A stretch of 64,000 bases of DNA. Source: Calothrix sp. FI2-JRJ7 (GTDB lineage Bacteria; Cyanobacteriota; Cyanobacteriia; Cyanobacteriales; Nostocaceae). Below are positions 53,486 to 63,545 of this stretch, piece after piece. The stretch spans positions 1 through 64,000 of the forward strand of contig JAHHGX010000080.1 in NCBI GenBank assembly GCA_019359675.1, read 5' to 3'. How positions within the stretch are numbered: position 1 is the stretch's first letter; every line of letters begins with the position of its first letter. The notes under the pieces were generated by a model that was given only the letters and a program-made list of their open reading frames with translations, did not search any database and was not told the origin of the DNA. Made by a program: the position numbers and the translations under genes.

Positions 53486-54315
53486 TTAAACGGAACTATA
53501 TAAGTCTATGTAAAGTGCCGTAAAGTCATTCAAAATAAGGCTTTTAAGCTATTTATGTTTCTCAATCTAGTTATGTTTTTTAACGCCCACCTACTTAAAT
53601 ACAGTGTCACTATTTGAAGTATTGCGCTCGATAGTAACGAATTAAAGATACGTAGCGCTGGAGAGACTACTTGAAATCTCGTAGATTTCTGTATTCGTAA
53701 AGACGGCAATAAGGTCGCCAGCATATAACCTGTCATCACTCTAACGTCCGTCTATTTCGTCATTACCATTTCCTACGCTTAAAGTATCATCTCTACGAGT
53801 GCCTCCAATCTTATATAATTCTCCTGTTTGAATAACTCATAATCTCAACTTATAAAACGAGTAATTAGATGTCACACATATCCATACGCGATTAACTTTT
53901 GTTTATGCAAAAAATGTTTCTTGTTTTAATTGTCGTTTAGAGGCGCCGGAGCGCACATTGTAATAACTTGGCTTTGCAGTGGCAGAAGGGCACAAGCCAA
54001 ATAAAAGCACCTTCTGATTAGAAGGTAGTCACAAATTAGCGGCACCAACTTTCTGATTAGCAAAAGTCATTCCAAATTGAGGCCGCATCGTCAACAGGCT
54101 GATTTGATTGTACTGTTAAGCTGCGCGGCATACTCTACTCGCTACCTGCATTATTGCCCCTAACAACTTATCAATCTTTGAGGAAAAGGTGTAATCAAGC
54201 ACGCTAATTGTTTGAATGAAGTACGTGTTGCTGAAATCAAAATTCTCAAAGGACAACTTAATTCAACGGTGTAGTAATCATGAAAAATACCATGTTTGTT
54301 GACGAACATGAAACC
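53486..54315. other. Noncoding region before array 2 (leader-distal side)
   Basis: 830 bp without a convincing gene. It contains one copy of a short palindrome GCACCTTCTGATTAGAAGGT (54007-54026); related copies lie at 53294 and 53430. A 69-codon frame at 53530-53739 has poor codon character and is rejected. Confidence 0.45.
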
Positions 54316-56123
54316 GTTTCAATCTCGATAACAGGATTCGTTAAGTTTCAAGATAAACCGTTATGCAACAGCGTTGCATAACGGCAATGACGTTTCAGTC
54401 CCGATAACGGGATTCGTTAAGTTTCAAGTCCTGGTTAAGCTGTAGCTCTTTTTCGGTAGCGGTTTGTTTCAGTCCCGATAACGGGATTCGTTAAGTTTCA
54501 AGAGTAAACAGTCTGAATAGTGGAGGTATACAAGCAGTGTTTCAGTCCCGATAACGGGATTCGTTAAGTTTCAAGAAGAGTGGGAGGGCTATGAAGGTAT
54601 CATAGTTATGAAGTTTCAGTCCCGATAACGGGATTCGTTAAGTTTCAAGTGCTTGTTGGTCGTTTATTTCTAAAGCAATAGAAAGTTTCAGTCCCGATAA
54701 CGGGATTCGTTAAGTTTCAAGGAAATTTAAAACCTAATCATAAAGATTACTTAGTTGTTTCAGTCCCGATAACGGGATTCGTTAAGTTTCAAGTGAATGC
54801 TGACCAATCGCCCCGCATCAACTCTTTGAAGGTTTCAGTCCCGATAACGGGATTCGTTAAGTTTCAAGTAAAAGTTTGCTAAAATTGTTCAAAAAAGAAG
54901 GAATTCAAGTTTCAGTCCCGATAACGGGATTCGTTAAGTTTCAAGCGCAATATAAACTTCGTATGTGTCACTCGTAAAGGCGCGTTTCAGTCCCGATAAC
55001 GGGATTCGTTAAGTTTCAAGGCTACAAGGATTACAACAGTCTTTCACTGAGGATACAGTTTCAGTCCCGATAACGGGATTCGTTAAGTTTCAAGTAACAA
55101 GACGGATAATACCAGTTTCCCCATTAGCTCGTTTCAGTCCCGATAACGGGATTCGTTAAGTTTCAAGTCGCCTGCTAGGTTAACCGCTACCAAGTCAGCC
55201 ACGGATTGTTTCAGTCCCGATAACGGGATTCGTTAAGTTTCAAGTTATAATACATATCATCGTCGAATTCTAACCATATTGGTTTCAGTCCCGATAACGG
55301 GATTCGTTAAGTTTCAAGAGCTTATAGCACGATATCGTAAAGGTTATTATGTGTATGTTTCAGTCCCGATAACGGGATTCGTTAAGTTTCAAGTCGCTGG
55401 TGTCTGTGCCTGTGCAAAGCTTATTTCTATGTTTCAGTCCCGATAACGGGATTCGTTAAGTTTCAAGCTTTTTACCAGGCGCCTTTTGTGGATTATATGG
55501 TTTCAGTCCCGATAACGGGATTCGTTAAGTTTCAAGCCGATTTACTCGAAGCCGAAATAGTAGAAGCATGGGGGTTTCAGTCCCGATAACGGGATTCGTT
55601 AAGTTTCAAGCCATAATTTAAATATTAAAATAACGTTGATGTAATGTTTCAGTCCCGATAACGGGATTCGTTAAGTTTCAAGAAACCTCGCCACATTGGA
55701 ACCTGACCGGGTTTGTCAGTTTCAGTCCCGATAACGGGATTCGTTAAGTTTCAAGCTTTCTTCTACTTCTTTTATTGATTCTGAGGTAGAAATGTTTCAG
55801 TCCCGATAACGGGATTCGTTAAGTTTCAAGTTATGTATTGTATTGAATCGAATTCGACAATTTAAGGTTTCAGTCCCGATAACGGGATTCGTTAAGTTTC
55901 AAGTTTCTTGCCTGTACAGCGTCTTCTATATCAGTAAAATGTTTCAGTCCCGATAACGGGATTCGTTAAGTTTCAAGAGTAGGAGGTTTACTGCATTTAA
56001 GTCCTTTCTTGAGTTTCAGTCCCGATAACGGGATTCGTTAAGTTTCAAGCCCCACGAAGATTAAATAGTGTCTACAAAAATAACCCGTTTCAGTCCCGAT
56101 AACGGGATTCGTTAAGTTTCAAG
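54316..56123 (-). CRISPR. CRISPR array 2: 25 repeats, 24 spacers
   Basis: The 37-bp repeats read GTTTCAGTCCCGATAACGGG to ATTCGTTAAGTTTCAAG on the plus strand; read on the minus strand they are a close variant of the array 1 repeat (CTTGAAACTTAACGAATCCC at the start, GGGACTGAAAC at the end). The leftmost repeat (54316) has three changes and marks the leader-distal end. The leader is on the right, so transcription is on the minus strand, the same as the cas operon. Spacers are 33-40 bp and all differ. Confidence 0.98.
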
Positions 56124-56333
56124 CCCGCGCGCTGAAACCCTTACAGGATAAGCATTTCATAGAGAGTTTTCGTGAAACCCAAAATCGGCTTGATTTCAGT
56201 CGTCCTTATTCAGATTTATTAGCATTAGCCTCAACATTCAAAACGCTAAAACTATTACGTTGTCATGGTCCTGGCTTTTTTCGTGAAACCCCTAGGGTTT
56301 TCGCCCGCGCTTCGATTTACGAAACATCAAGCT
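56124..56333 (-). promoter_or_regulatory. Leader of CRISPR array 2
   Basis: 210 bp that align end to end, inverted, with the leader at 7569-7778. It ends 10 bp from the cas2 remnant, as in intact cas1-cas2-array loci, which shows that this was a complete adaptation locus. Confidence 0.85.
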
Positions 56334-56343
56334 AATAGCTTAA

Positions 56344-56508
56344 TCATAAAACTATAACTTGTTCTTGTCTAGGTTTTTCGGAACCATAAGTAATTGTTCG
56401 TTTTACAGACCAGCGTCCAATACATATACTCTCACGGAGTCTTCATCTGGCTTGATTAATTTCTCTACTTTAATTTGTAGTTGAGTAAATTGTACCGCAG
56501 TTAAGAAG
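56344..56508 (-). pseudogene. cas2: cas2 remnant (C-terminal half, frameshifted)
   Basis: The minus strand reads F-L-T-A-V-Q-F-T-Q-L-Q-I-K-V-E-K-L, then I-K-P-D-E-D-S-V-R-V-Y-V-L-D-A-G, a typical Cas2 second half (K-L-I-K-P-x-x-D-S-V-R-x-Y). After G-L the frame stops. Shifted by one base it continues V-K-R-T-I-T-Y-G-S-E-K-P and R-Q-E-Q-V-I-V-L, the usual C-terminus. The N-terminal half with the catalytic aspartate is missing, cut off exactly at the end of the 201-bp element. cas1 is not seen anywhere. Spacer acquisition by this locus alone should be impossible. Confidence 0.8.
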
Positions 56509-56709
56509 TGTCAGTTAACAAATTATTTGTCGTCTTAACCAATTAATGTCACTGGGCTTCTAATGCCCAAAACAAGTTTTATCAAGGATTAGCCCGTTCA
56601 GTATATATAAACTTTATATTTAGTATTTTTACTCAAAAAAACTTTCTATTGCTGGAATGTCTGCTACATCAACTCAAAATCGCTCACGACATTAATTTGT
56701 TAACCGACA
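56509..56709. mobile_element. 201-bp miniature element with CAST/Tn7-like ends
   Basis: The left end TGTCAGTTAACAAATTA is followed by a second TTAACCAATTAATGTCAC box; the right end is the inverse TAATTTGTTAACCGACA. TGTC-type tips, AACAAATTA boxes and internal repeated TGTC boxes strongly recall ends of cyanobacterial Tn7-like and CRISPR-associated transposons. No transposase or guide gene lies inside. The 5 bp on either side (AGAAG, GCAGT) are not duplicates, so the present joint is probably a deletion derivative. Confidence 0.65.
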
Positions 56710-56710
56710 G

Positions 56711-56836
56711 CAGTCTAACGGCGCCTTGCTAATAGGTTCTGCTTATACAAAACAATTGGGCTTAAAGCCAGGGGATGAATTTTCCCTCAATATAGGTAGA
56801 AAGCATATCAAGTTGATAGCAATTTCATTGCTATGA
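56711..56836 (+). pseudogene. cyAbrB C-terminal fragment
   Basis: The reading frame Q-S-N-G-A-L-L-I-G-S-A-Y-T-K-Q then L-G-L-K-P-G-D-E-F-S-L-N-I-G-R-K-H-I is the conserved end of cyanobacterial AbrB-like transcription regulators. The frame opens at the edge of the 201-bp element, with no start codon and no N-terminal half. It is therefore a broken gene joined to the element. Confidence 0.85.
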
Positions 56837-57003
56837 AAATCAAGACGAAATCGCTGCTTAATAGCTTTTGTGAATCAATGGTTCCGAGGCGCCCAAGAGT
56901 TATGTATTTTGGGGCGCCTAATTTACTATTCACTCTTTACGAAATGTTAATCGGCATCAAATTTATCCTTCAAATTAAGAATTATTCAAAATATTTATAA
57001 TAG

Positions 57004-59631
57004 TTATTGATAATTTTCTTTGGAATTAGATTGGCAGAATTGAATTACTTCTAAAATTTCTTGGTCTTGAAATTCTTTTGCTAGTTGCTGTATTTTTTTA
57101 GCAAAGGGAATATATATTTCATTCATTGCCTCCAGCCCTGCTGCTTGTTTCATGATTCCTTTGAAGTTGCCAAGCATGACCAAATTGTAGAATTTCTCTA
57201 GCTCTGTTGCAGGTGGAGCAATTAGTTCGGTATTATTTTGCTGCGGCTTTTGGATTATTTTGTCTTCATAAATCCAGATTAAATTTAGATGTTGTTGCAA
57301 AATTTTAAATAAATCAAAAGCTTGTATCGGTTTGGGCAGAAAATCATTTCCTCCCACTTCTAAGCTTCGGTGGCGGTCAGCTTCAAAAACGCTTGCCGAA
57401 GAGACAATAATTGGCATATTTTTAAAATCTTGAAATTTTTCGGATTTGCGTAACTGTTTAATTAAGCCAAACCCGTCCAGTTTTGGCATCAACAAATCAG
57501 TGATAATAATGTCTGGCTGAAATTCTAAAACCGAGTGCAAACCTTCCTCCCCGTCACCTGCCTCCATCACCTCAAAGCCGATTGGACTAAGCAAGTTCGC
57601 AATTACCGAGCGATTTTCCCATTTGTCATCAATAATCAGCAGCTTCGGCTGGCAACCTTTAATGCCGATGATTTGACCCTTATCGTCAGTTTGTAAGCTT
57701 TTAACCCATTCCAAAGTTTGTGGCAGGTGAAGATCAAACCAAAAAATACTGCCCACCTCTAATTCACTTTGCACTTGAATCGTGCTGCCCATGAGTTGGA
57801 CAATTTTTTGACTAATAGCTAGCCCCAAACCAGTGCCCTCATCTTGCCTCTTCCTTTCGGAGGCTTGCTCAAAGGGTTGAAAAATAGTTTGTAGATATTC
57901 TGGAGCAATGCCAATGCCTGTATCGCGCACTTCAAAACGAATTTTCTCCTTACTGGCGTAACAGACAGTAAAGGTCACGTTCCCTGCATCAGTAAATTTA
58001 ATGGCGTTAGAGAGCAGATTAACTAGAACTTGCCGCAGCCGTTTTTCATCAGCACTAACCCCTACGGGCAGTTCTGAAGCTATTTGATACTGAAATTGAA
58101 TGCCTTTAAGCTGGGCACGGACGCGGCACATTTCCGCGACCCCTTGTAAAAAGGCTGGAAAATGAAAATCAGACGGTGTAATGACAACTTTTTGGGCTTC
58201 AATCTTGGATAAATCCAGAATATCGTTGATTAAAGTCAATAAATGCGAGCCGCACTCGTAAATAACATCTATTTTGGAGCGCTCTTCTGGTCGCAAGTTT
58301 TTGGCACGCTGAAGAATTTGAGCGTATCCTAAGATACCGTTGAGGGGAGTACGCAATTCGTGGCTCATATTCGCCAGAAACTCACTTTTGGCGTAACTTG
58401 CTGCTTCTGCTGCTTCCTTAGCCTTGGCAAGAGCGATTTCAATTTGTTTGCGCTCGGTAATATCTCGCGAAATGGCGATGAGACCGAGAATGTTACCGTG
58501 CCCATCACGCCAAGGAGCTTTTGTGGTAAGAAAAGTGCCATTATATACACCATTAGACACTTCCTCTTCGCAAGTCTGGCTAATACCTGTTGCCATAATT
58601 TGGCGGTCTTTTAGCATTAGTTCCCGCCCGAACTCTGGGGAAAACAATTCAGTATCATCTTTGCCAATAATCTCCTCTACTGGCTTGCCAAAAAAGTTGG
58701 CTAAATTTAAGTTGACCACAACATGCCTTCCCTGACAGTCTTTAACGAAGACCAAACCGGGTGTATTTTCTAAAATCGAGTACAGCAGGTTATTATTTTC
58801 GCGCAAAGCCTGTTCCGCTTGCTTGTGCAAGTGAATGTCTGTGTGAGTTCCAACCCACTCTATAATGCTACCGTCACTTTTTAGTACTGGTACGCCTCGC
58901 ACCTGCATATAACGATACTCGCCGTTGTGTTTTCTTAGACGCTGCTCAACTTGAAATAAACTTTTGGTCTCAATAGCTTTACTCCAAGCACTAGCAGTCA
59001 GGGCACGGTCCGAGGGGTGAATGGCATCGAGCCAGCCCCAACCTTGAAATTCCTCAAAACTTTGCCCAGTGTATTCTCTCCACTCAGGCATGTCATCGGC
59101 TACTAGGCCATCACCAGCCACTACCCAAACTATCTGAGCGGAGGCAGTCACTAAAGAGCGATAGCGCTCTTCGCTTTGTGTAAGTGCCAACTCCATTTTT
59201 TTGCGCTCAGTAGTTTCAACGACGAGGCTGCCAATTCCTAGAATTGCACCATCTTTTGCTATCAAAGGGTAGTAAGAAGCTGACCAGTGACGTATAACAC
59301 CAGGTTGCTTCGATGTCTCGCCTGTTATTTTATAGTCAAATACTGGCTTGCCCGTATCAAGAATCCCTTTCAGAAGTGGTTCCAAAATAGGAGCTATTTG
59401 GGGTATCATCTCATGCAATGGCTTACCCAGATGCTGGGAAGCTTCTATACCGTTGATTTCTGCCAAAGCCTGATTGATATAAACGTACCTTAGCTGGCAA
59501 TCCAAAATCATCATTCCAGCATTAGCACAGTCAAAAAAGGCACTGAAGCAAGCCTGTTGCATCAATAGCGAGTTTAAGTTTTCTAGCTTTGTACTAGTAC
59601 AAATATTTGTAGGTAGGGATTGTTGACTCAT
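57004..59631 (-). CDS. Hybrid sensor histidine kinase / response regulator, 875 aa
   Basis: Cytosolic sensor without membrane segments. Three PAS domains (residues about 25-145, 150-270 and 285-400), then HisKA with the phospho-accepting histidine in N-M-S-H-E-L-R-T-P-L-N-G, an ATPase domain with L-L-S-N-A-I-K-F-T, D-T-G-I-G-I-A-P and G-T-G-L-G-L-A-I-S, and a receiver domain (I-I-D-D-K-W-E-N, phospho-site in I-I-T-D-L-L-M-P, lysine in L-P-K-P-I-Q). A C-terminal helical tail follows. The signal and the output partner are unknown. It is convergent with nothing and stands 847 bp from the other kinase. Confidence 0.93.
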   Translation of the reverse strand: MSQQSLPTNICTSTKLENLNSLLMQQACFSAFFDCANAGMMILDCQLRYVYINQALAEINGIEASQHLGKPLHEMIPQIAPILEPLLKGILDTGKPVFDYKITGETSKQPGVIRHWSASYYPLIAKDGAILGIGSLVVETTERKKMELALTQSEERYRSLVTASAQIVWVVAGDGLVADDMPEWREYTGQSFEEFQGWGWLDAIHPSDRALTASAWSKAIETKSLFQVEQRLRKHNGEYRYMQVRGVPVLKSDGSIIEWVGTHTDIHLHKQAEQALRENNNLLYSILENTPGLVFVKDCQGRHVVVNLNLANFFGKPVEEIIGKDDTELFSPEFGRELMLKDRQIMATGISQTCEEEVSNGVYNGTFLTTKAPWRDGHGNILGLIAISRDITERKQIEIALAKAKEAAEAASYAKSEFLANMSHELRTPLNGILGYAQILQRAKNLRPEERSKIDVIYECGSHLLTLINDILDLSKIEAQKVVITPSDFHFPAFLQGVAEMCRVRAQLKGIQFQYQIASELPVGVSADEKRLRQVLVNLLSNAIKFTDAGNVTFTVCYASKEKIRFEVRDTGIGIAPEYLQTIFQPFEQASERKRQDEGTGLGLAISQKIVQLMGSTIQVQSELEVGSIFWFDLHLPQTLEWVKSLQTDDKGQIIGIKGCQPKLLIIDDKWENRSVIANLLSPIGFEVMEAGDGEEGLHSVLEFQPDIIITDLLMPKLDGFGLIKQLRKSEKFQDFKNMPIIVSSASVFEADRHRSLEVGGNDFLPKPIQAFDLFKILQQHLNLIWIYEDKIIQKPQQNNTELIAPPATELEKFYNLVMLGNFKGIMKQAAGLEAMNEIYIPFAKKIQQLAKEFQDQEILEVIQFCQSNSKENYQ

Positions 59632-60477
59632 GGTCGATTCTAAAATCTAGCTTGCGTTATAGGGTTTGTACTTAATTCAAGGTTCTACATACAGATGTAT
59701 AAATATGCAATATATAGAGTTATACTTATACTTCCCTGCCAGCCTAGACTAATAACACCAGCCGTTATTCTTTACAACATGGCGGTTTGTTGTCTATTGG
59801 ATTATTGGTGTTGGTATTGGCGCCTTTAATCACAGCTAAGATTAGGAAAACAGTTTGAAAGCATTAAAAATATCCTCTGGAGTAGAACATTATTATCTAG
59901 TATTATCTGGAATGAGAATCATTGGCGTTGTCAAGAATAATTACTAGCTTCCTATGATTAAAAAATATGTACTTTATGATATAAAACAAATGCAGCAAAA
60001 AAATTGGTGCCTGCGCTCGTTTTTTAGTAGATGATCCACTTGCTACTTTGGTAATGTGTCATAGCAGAGTTTTTATTTTAGATGTACAGCTTGGTATAGG
60101 CGCCGATAATTAACAAAATCGCATTGCTCCCTTTACATTATCATATGCGTAAAATTGTTCAGTAGTGGTACTGGTTTTATACATGCGAGAGCGAGTACTA
60201 TTAAGTTCTGTACGGGCGCCGAACCGATATATTTCGAGAAGAGGTTGGTTCTTGAGTTTGTGTAGGCGCCTAAGATTGATTTACGAGTAGTAGCAACGAC
60301 TAACTGAAACTCGCTCTGTGCAGCTTTTTCAGCTATTATGTGGCGGCTGATAACAGCTTCGTTACTTTTGTCCCTAAGTAGTAAAATGAGTGTTGTTACG
60401 TGCTGATGCTAGTTAAACTACAGCTAGTCTTTCTAAATAAAGTAATTTTGAACCATAGGTTTGCAACGGGGTAATAA
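59632..60477. other. Intergenic region with gene remnants
   Basis: 846 bp. The minus strand at about 60120-60350 reads F-Q-L-V-V-A-T-T-R-K-S-I-L-G-A-Y and, after a shift, F-G-A-R-T-E-L-N-S-T-R-S-R-M-Y-K-T then to a stop, which looks like a decayed gene. I cannot name it. Four GGCGCC sites occur here. Confidence 0.35.
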
Positions 60478-63396
60478 ATGAAATGGATAATCGCAAACAA
60501 GCTCGCAGCGGGATTTGGTGTAGCACTCGCATTTATAGCAGCTAACACTATTGTTTCTTATCAAAACACAATTAAACTAATCGATAGTCAGCAGTGGGTA
60601 TCACATACGCATGGAGTTTTATCTGAAACCGAAAGTACGCTATCAAATTTAAACAAAGCTGAAACTGGACAGCGCGGTTATCTAATTACAAAAGATGAAG
60701 ATTATTTAGAACTTTATTTTGCTGCCCGCTCCCAAATTTACCAAAATATTAAAAATTTCAAGAAATTAACTGCGGATAATTTAAACCAGCAACGTCGGAT
60801 TCTCCGACTTGAGCAAAAAATTACTACCAGACTCAACCAGCTCAATCAAGGAGTTATTTTATGGAGAGAAAAGGGGTATAAAACGGCGGAGCAAGTAGCC
60901 CTGTCTGGCAAGGGAAAGCAGCTGATGGATGAGATTCGCCAGCTAATTAGTGAAATGGAAAATACAGAACAGGAATTATTGCTTTCTCGAATTAAACAAG
61001 CGCAAGCAAATTCGCAGATGGCGATAGCGACGATTTTCACCACTACATTTTTGAATTTCGCTTTTTTGACTTTACTTTACTACGGAATCAAGCGTTACCT
61101 ACATCAACAAAAGCAGTCGCAAGAGAAACTGCGCTCAAGCGAACAGCGTTTTCGCAGCACATTTAACTCTGCTGCTGTTGGTATTGCTCATATTGCCCCA
61201 GATGGGAAGTGGCTACATGTTAATCAAAAGCTTGCCGATATTGTTGGCTACAGCCACTCTGAGCTAATAAACCTCACATTTCAGGATATTACCCACCCAG
61301 AAGACATCGATATCGATCTAAACTACGTGCGCCAAGTGTTAGAGAACAAGATTCAGACGTACTCAATGGAGAAGCGTTATATCAAAAAGGACGGTTTTTT
61401 AGTCTGGGTAAAGTTGACAGTCTCACTTGTACGCCATTCCAGCGGAGAGCCTAAGTATTTTATTTCTGTTACAGAAGATATTACTGAGCGTAAGCAGTCA
61501 GAAGAAGCACTGCAAAAGTCAGTAAAAAAACTGGCGGATATCAAGTTTGCCCTCGATCAATCCTCGATTGTCGCAATTACTGATTCTAAGGGAACGATTA
61601 CCCACGTCAACGATAAGTTCTGCTCTATCTCCAAATATTCCAGAGAAGAACTGTTGGGACAAAACCACCGCATTATCAATTCCGGTTATCACCCTAGGGA
61701 ATTTTTTCAACACATATGGGTGAGCATTGCTAGCGGGCAGGTGTGGAGAGGCGAAATCAAAAACCGTGCCAAAGATGGTACATTATACTGGGTAGATACG
61801 ACAATTGTACCATTATTGGATGCCGATGGAAGACCGTTTGAGTATGTAGCAATTCGCACTGATATTACAGAGCGCAAATTTGCCCAAGAGCAAATCCGCT
61901 CACAAGCGCAACTGCTAGACAAGTCGCAAGATGCCATTGTTGTTCTAGACATGGAAGATAACATTGTGTTTTGGAACAGAAGTGCCGAAAAATTATTTGG
62001 TTGGACAGATCAGGAGGTACGCGACGGAAAAGCACTCTCCCTTTTGTTTGGGAAAAATCTTTCACAGATGCAACAAATAAAAGCAGCAATTGCCTCTGAA
62101 GGCGAGTGGCAAGATGAGTTGCAACAATTCACAAAATCTGGTCAAGAAATTTTTGTCGAAAGTCGCTGGACATTAGTGCGCGATGACAACGAGCAACCAA
62201 AATCAATTTTGATTATCAACACTGAGATTACAGAAAAGAAAAAACTCGAAGCACAGTTTCTCCGCGTTCAACGGATCGAGAGCATCGGCACCCTAGCTAG
62301 TGGTATCGCTCACGATCTAAATAATGTGCTTGCACCAATTTTAATGTCAGTGCAACTTTTACAGATGAAATACTCCAACTCCAGCGATGAGCGTCTGCTC
62401 AACTTACTAGAAAGTAATGTGAAACGCGGGGCTAACTTGATCAAGCAAGTATTATCGTTTGCACGCGGACTTGAAGGGCAGCGCACTGTTATACAAATAA
62501 GACATCTAATTAAGGAAATTCAGCAGATTATCAACGAAACATTTCCCAAATCAATCGAATTTCACACAGATATAGCTTCAGATTTGTGGACTATCGCAGC
62601 AGATGCCACCCAACTGCATCAGGTGTTAATGAATTTAGTGGTCAACGCCCGTGATGCTATGCCTTCGGGCGGTACCTTGAGTATTTCTGCGGAAAATTTG
62701 GTCATTGACGAACAGTATGCAGCGATGAACTTTGGCGCCAAAGAAGGTGCTTATATTGCAATAACTGTAACTGATACGGGATGTGGGATGTCGCCCGAAG
62801 TCAAAGAGCGAATTTTTGAGCCATTTTTTACCACTAAAGAAGTGGGGCGAGGTACAGGGTTAGGTTTATCGACCGTAATTGGTATTGTTAAAAATCATGG
62901 TGGTTTTGTCAATGTGTACAGTGAAGTGGGAAAAGGTACAAGGTTTAAGGTGTACTTAAAAGCACAGGAGGAAATTGAAACACAACATCTTGAAAAGGAA
63001 TTCCAATTACTTAATGGTAAAGGCGAATTAATTTTAGTTGTGGATGATGAAGCAACGATTCGGGAAATTACTAAATCGTCTTTGGAAGCATACAATTATC
63101 GCGTACTAACCGCCAATGATGGTGTCGAAGCCTTAGCAACATACGCGCAGTACAAACAGCAAATTAGCGTAGTCTTGATGGACATGACGATGCCATCGAT
63201 GGACGGAGCTATTACCATCCGCACTTTGGAAAAAATGAATCCCTTTGTTAAAATAATTGCCATTAGCGGACTTGAGTCAAATCGGCAAATTGCTAAAGTA
63301 TCTGGCGATGCGGTCAAAGCTTTTTTACCTAAGCCTTGCACAGCTAAGGAATTATTACAGACAGTTAATGCGGTTATAAGTAAACAAAAAATATGA
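60478..63396 (+). CDS. Membrane hybrid histidine kinase with CHASE3, PAS and receiver domains, 972 aa
   Basis: Membrane helix 1 (residues 8-26), an extracellular CHASE3-type helical domain (Q-Q-W-V-S-H-T-H-G-V-L, A-E-T-G-Q-R-G-Y-L-I-T), then helix 2 near residue 185. Three PAS domains with PAC motifs follow (E-D-I-T-E-R-K, R-T-D-I-T-E-R, E-I-T-E-K-K). The kinase core is of the NtrB type, with the histidine in L-A-S-G-I-A-H-D-L-N-N, N-box V-V-N-A-R-D-A-M, D-T-G-C-G-M-S and G-T-G-L-G-L-S. A C-terminal receiver has V-V-D-D-E-A-T, M-D-M-T-M-P and L-P-K-P-C. Signal unknown. It probably forms its own unit. Confidence 0.93.
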   Translation: MKWIIANKLAAGFGVALAFIAANTIVSYQNTIKLIDSQQWVSHTHGVLSETESTLSNLNKAETGQRGYLITKDEDYLELYFAARSQIYQNIKNFKKLTADNLNQQRRILRLEQKITTRLNQLNQGVILWREKGYKTAEQVALSGKGKQLMDEIRQLISEMENTEQELLLSRIKQAQANSQMAIATIFTTTFLNFAFLTLLYYGIKRYLHQQKQSQEKLRSSEQRFRSTFNSAAVGIAHIAPDGKWLHVNQKLADIVGYSHSELINLTFQDITHPEDIDIDLNYVRQVLENKIQTYSMEKRYIKKDGFLVWVKLTVSLVRHSSGEPKYFISVTEDITERKQSEEALQKSVKKLADIKFALDQSSIVAITDSKGTITHVNDKFCSISKYSREELLGQNHRIINSGYHPREFFQHIWVSIASGQVWRGEIKNRAKDGTLYWVDTTIVPLLDADGRPFEYVAIRTDITERKFAQEQIRSQAQLLDKSQDAIVVLDMEDNIVFWNRSAEKLFGWTDQEVRDGKALSLLFGKNLSQMQQIKAAIASEGEWQDELQQFTKSGQEIFVESRWTLVRDDNEQPKSILIINTEITEKKKLEAQFLRVQRIESIGTLASGIAHDLNNVLAPILMSVQLLQMKYSNSSDERLLNLLESNVKRGANLIKQVLSFARGLEGQRTVIQIRHLIKEIQQIINETFPKSIEFHTDIASDLWTIAADATQLHQVLMNLVVNARDAMPSGGTLSISAENLVIDEQYAAMNFGAKEGAYIAITVTDTGCGMSPEVKERIFEPFFTTKEVGRGTGLGLSTVIGIVKNHGGFVNVYSEVGKGTRFKVYLKAQEEIETQHLEKEFQLLNGKGELILVVDDEATIREITKSSLEAYNYRVLTANDGVEALATYAQYKQQISVVLMDMTMPSMDGAITIRTLEKMNPFVKIIAISGLESNRQIAKVSGDAVKAFLPKPCTAKELLQTVNAVISKQKI

Positions 63397-63432
63397 GGAA
63401 CTTGTGAGTATCTAAACCTCTGCGTGCAGAAC

Positions 63433-63545
63433 TCAACTTAGAATGTAAAGACGCATCATTTCGTAGTCCTCATGAGATAGCATATGGCAGTGCTAAACGT
63501 ATTTTCCTTGTTTATCATAGTGGTCGGGCGCCCTGTTTTCTTGTT
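63433..63545 (-). pseudogene. Multicopper oxidase C-terminal remnant
   Basis: The minus strand reads H-Y-D-K-Q-G-K-Y-V-stop-H-C-H-M-L-S-H-E-D-Y-E-M-M-R. The H-C-H-x3-H-E-D segment is the type 1/trinuclear copper site of CotA-like multicopper oxidases, and the stop (TAG) stands where the family has tryptophan (TGG). A second trace, L-N-G-K-R-Y-M-L-R-L, on the plus strand near 63970 may come from another part of the same gene family. Confidence 0.6.

Noticed and set aside
53530-53739. 69-codon minus-strand frame
   Set aside because: No start signal, poor codon character, lies in repeat-rich noncoding DNA.
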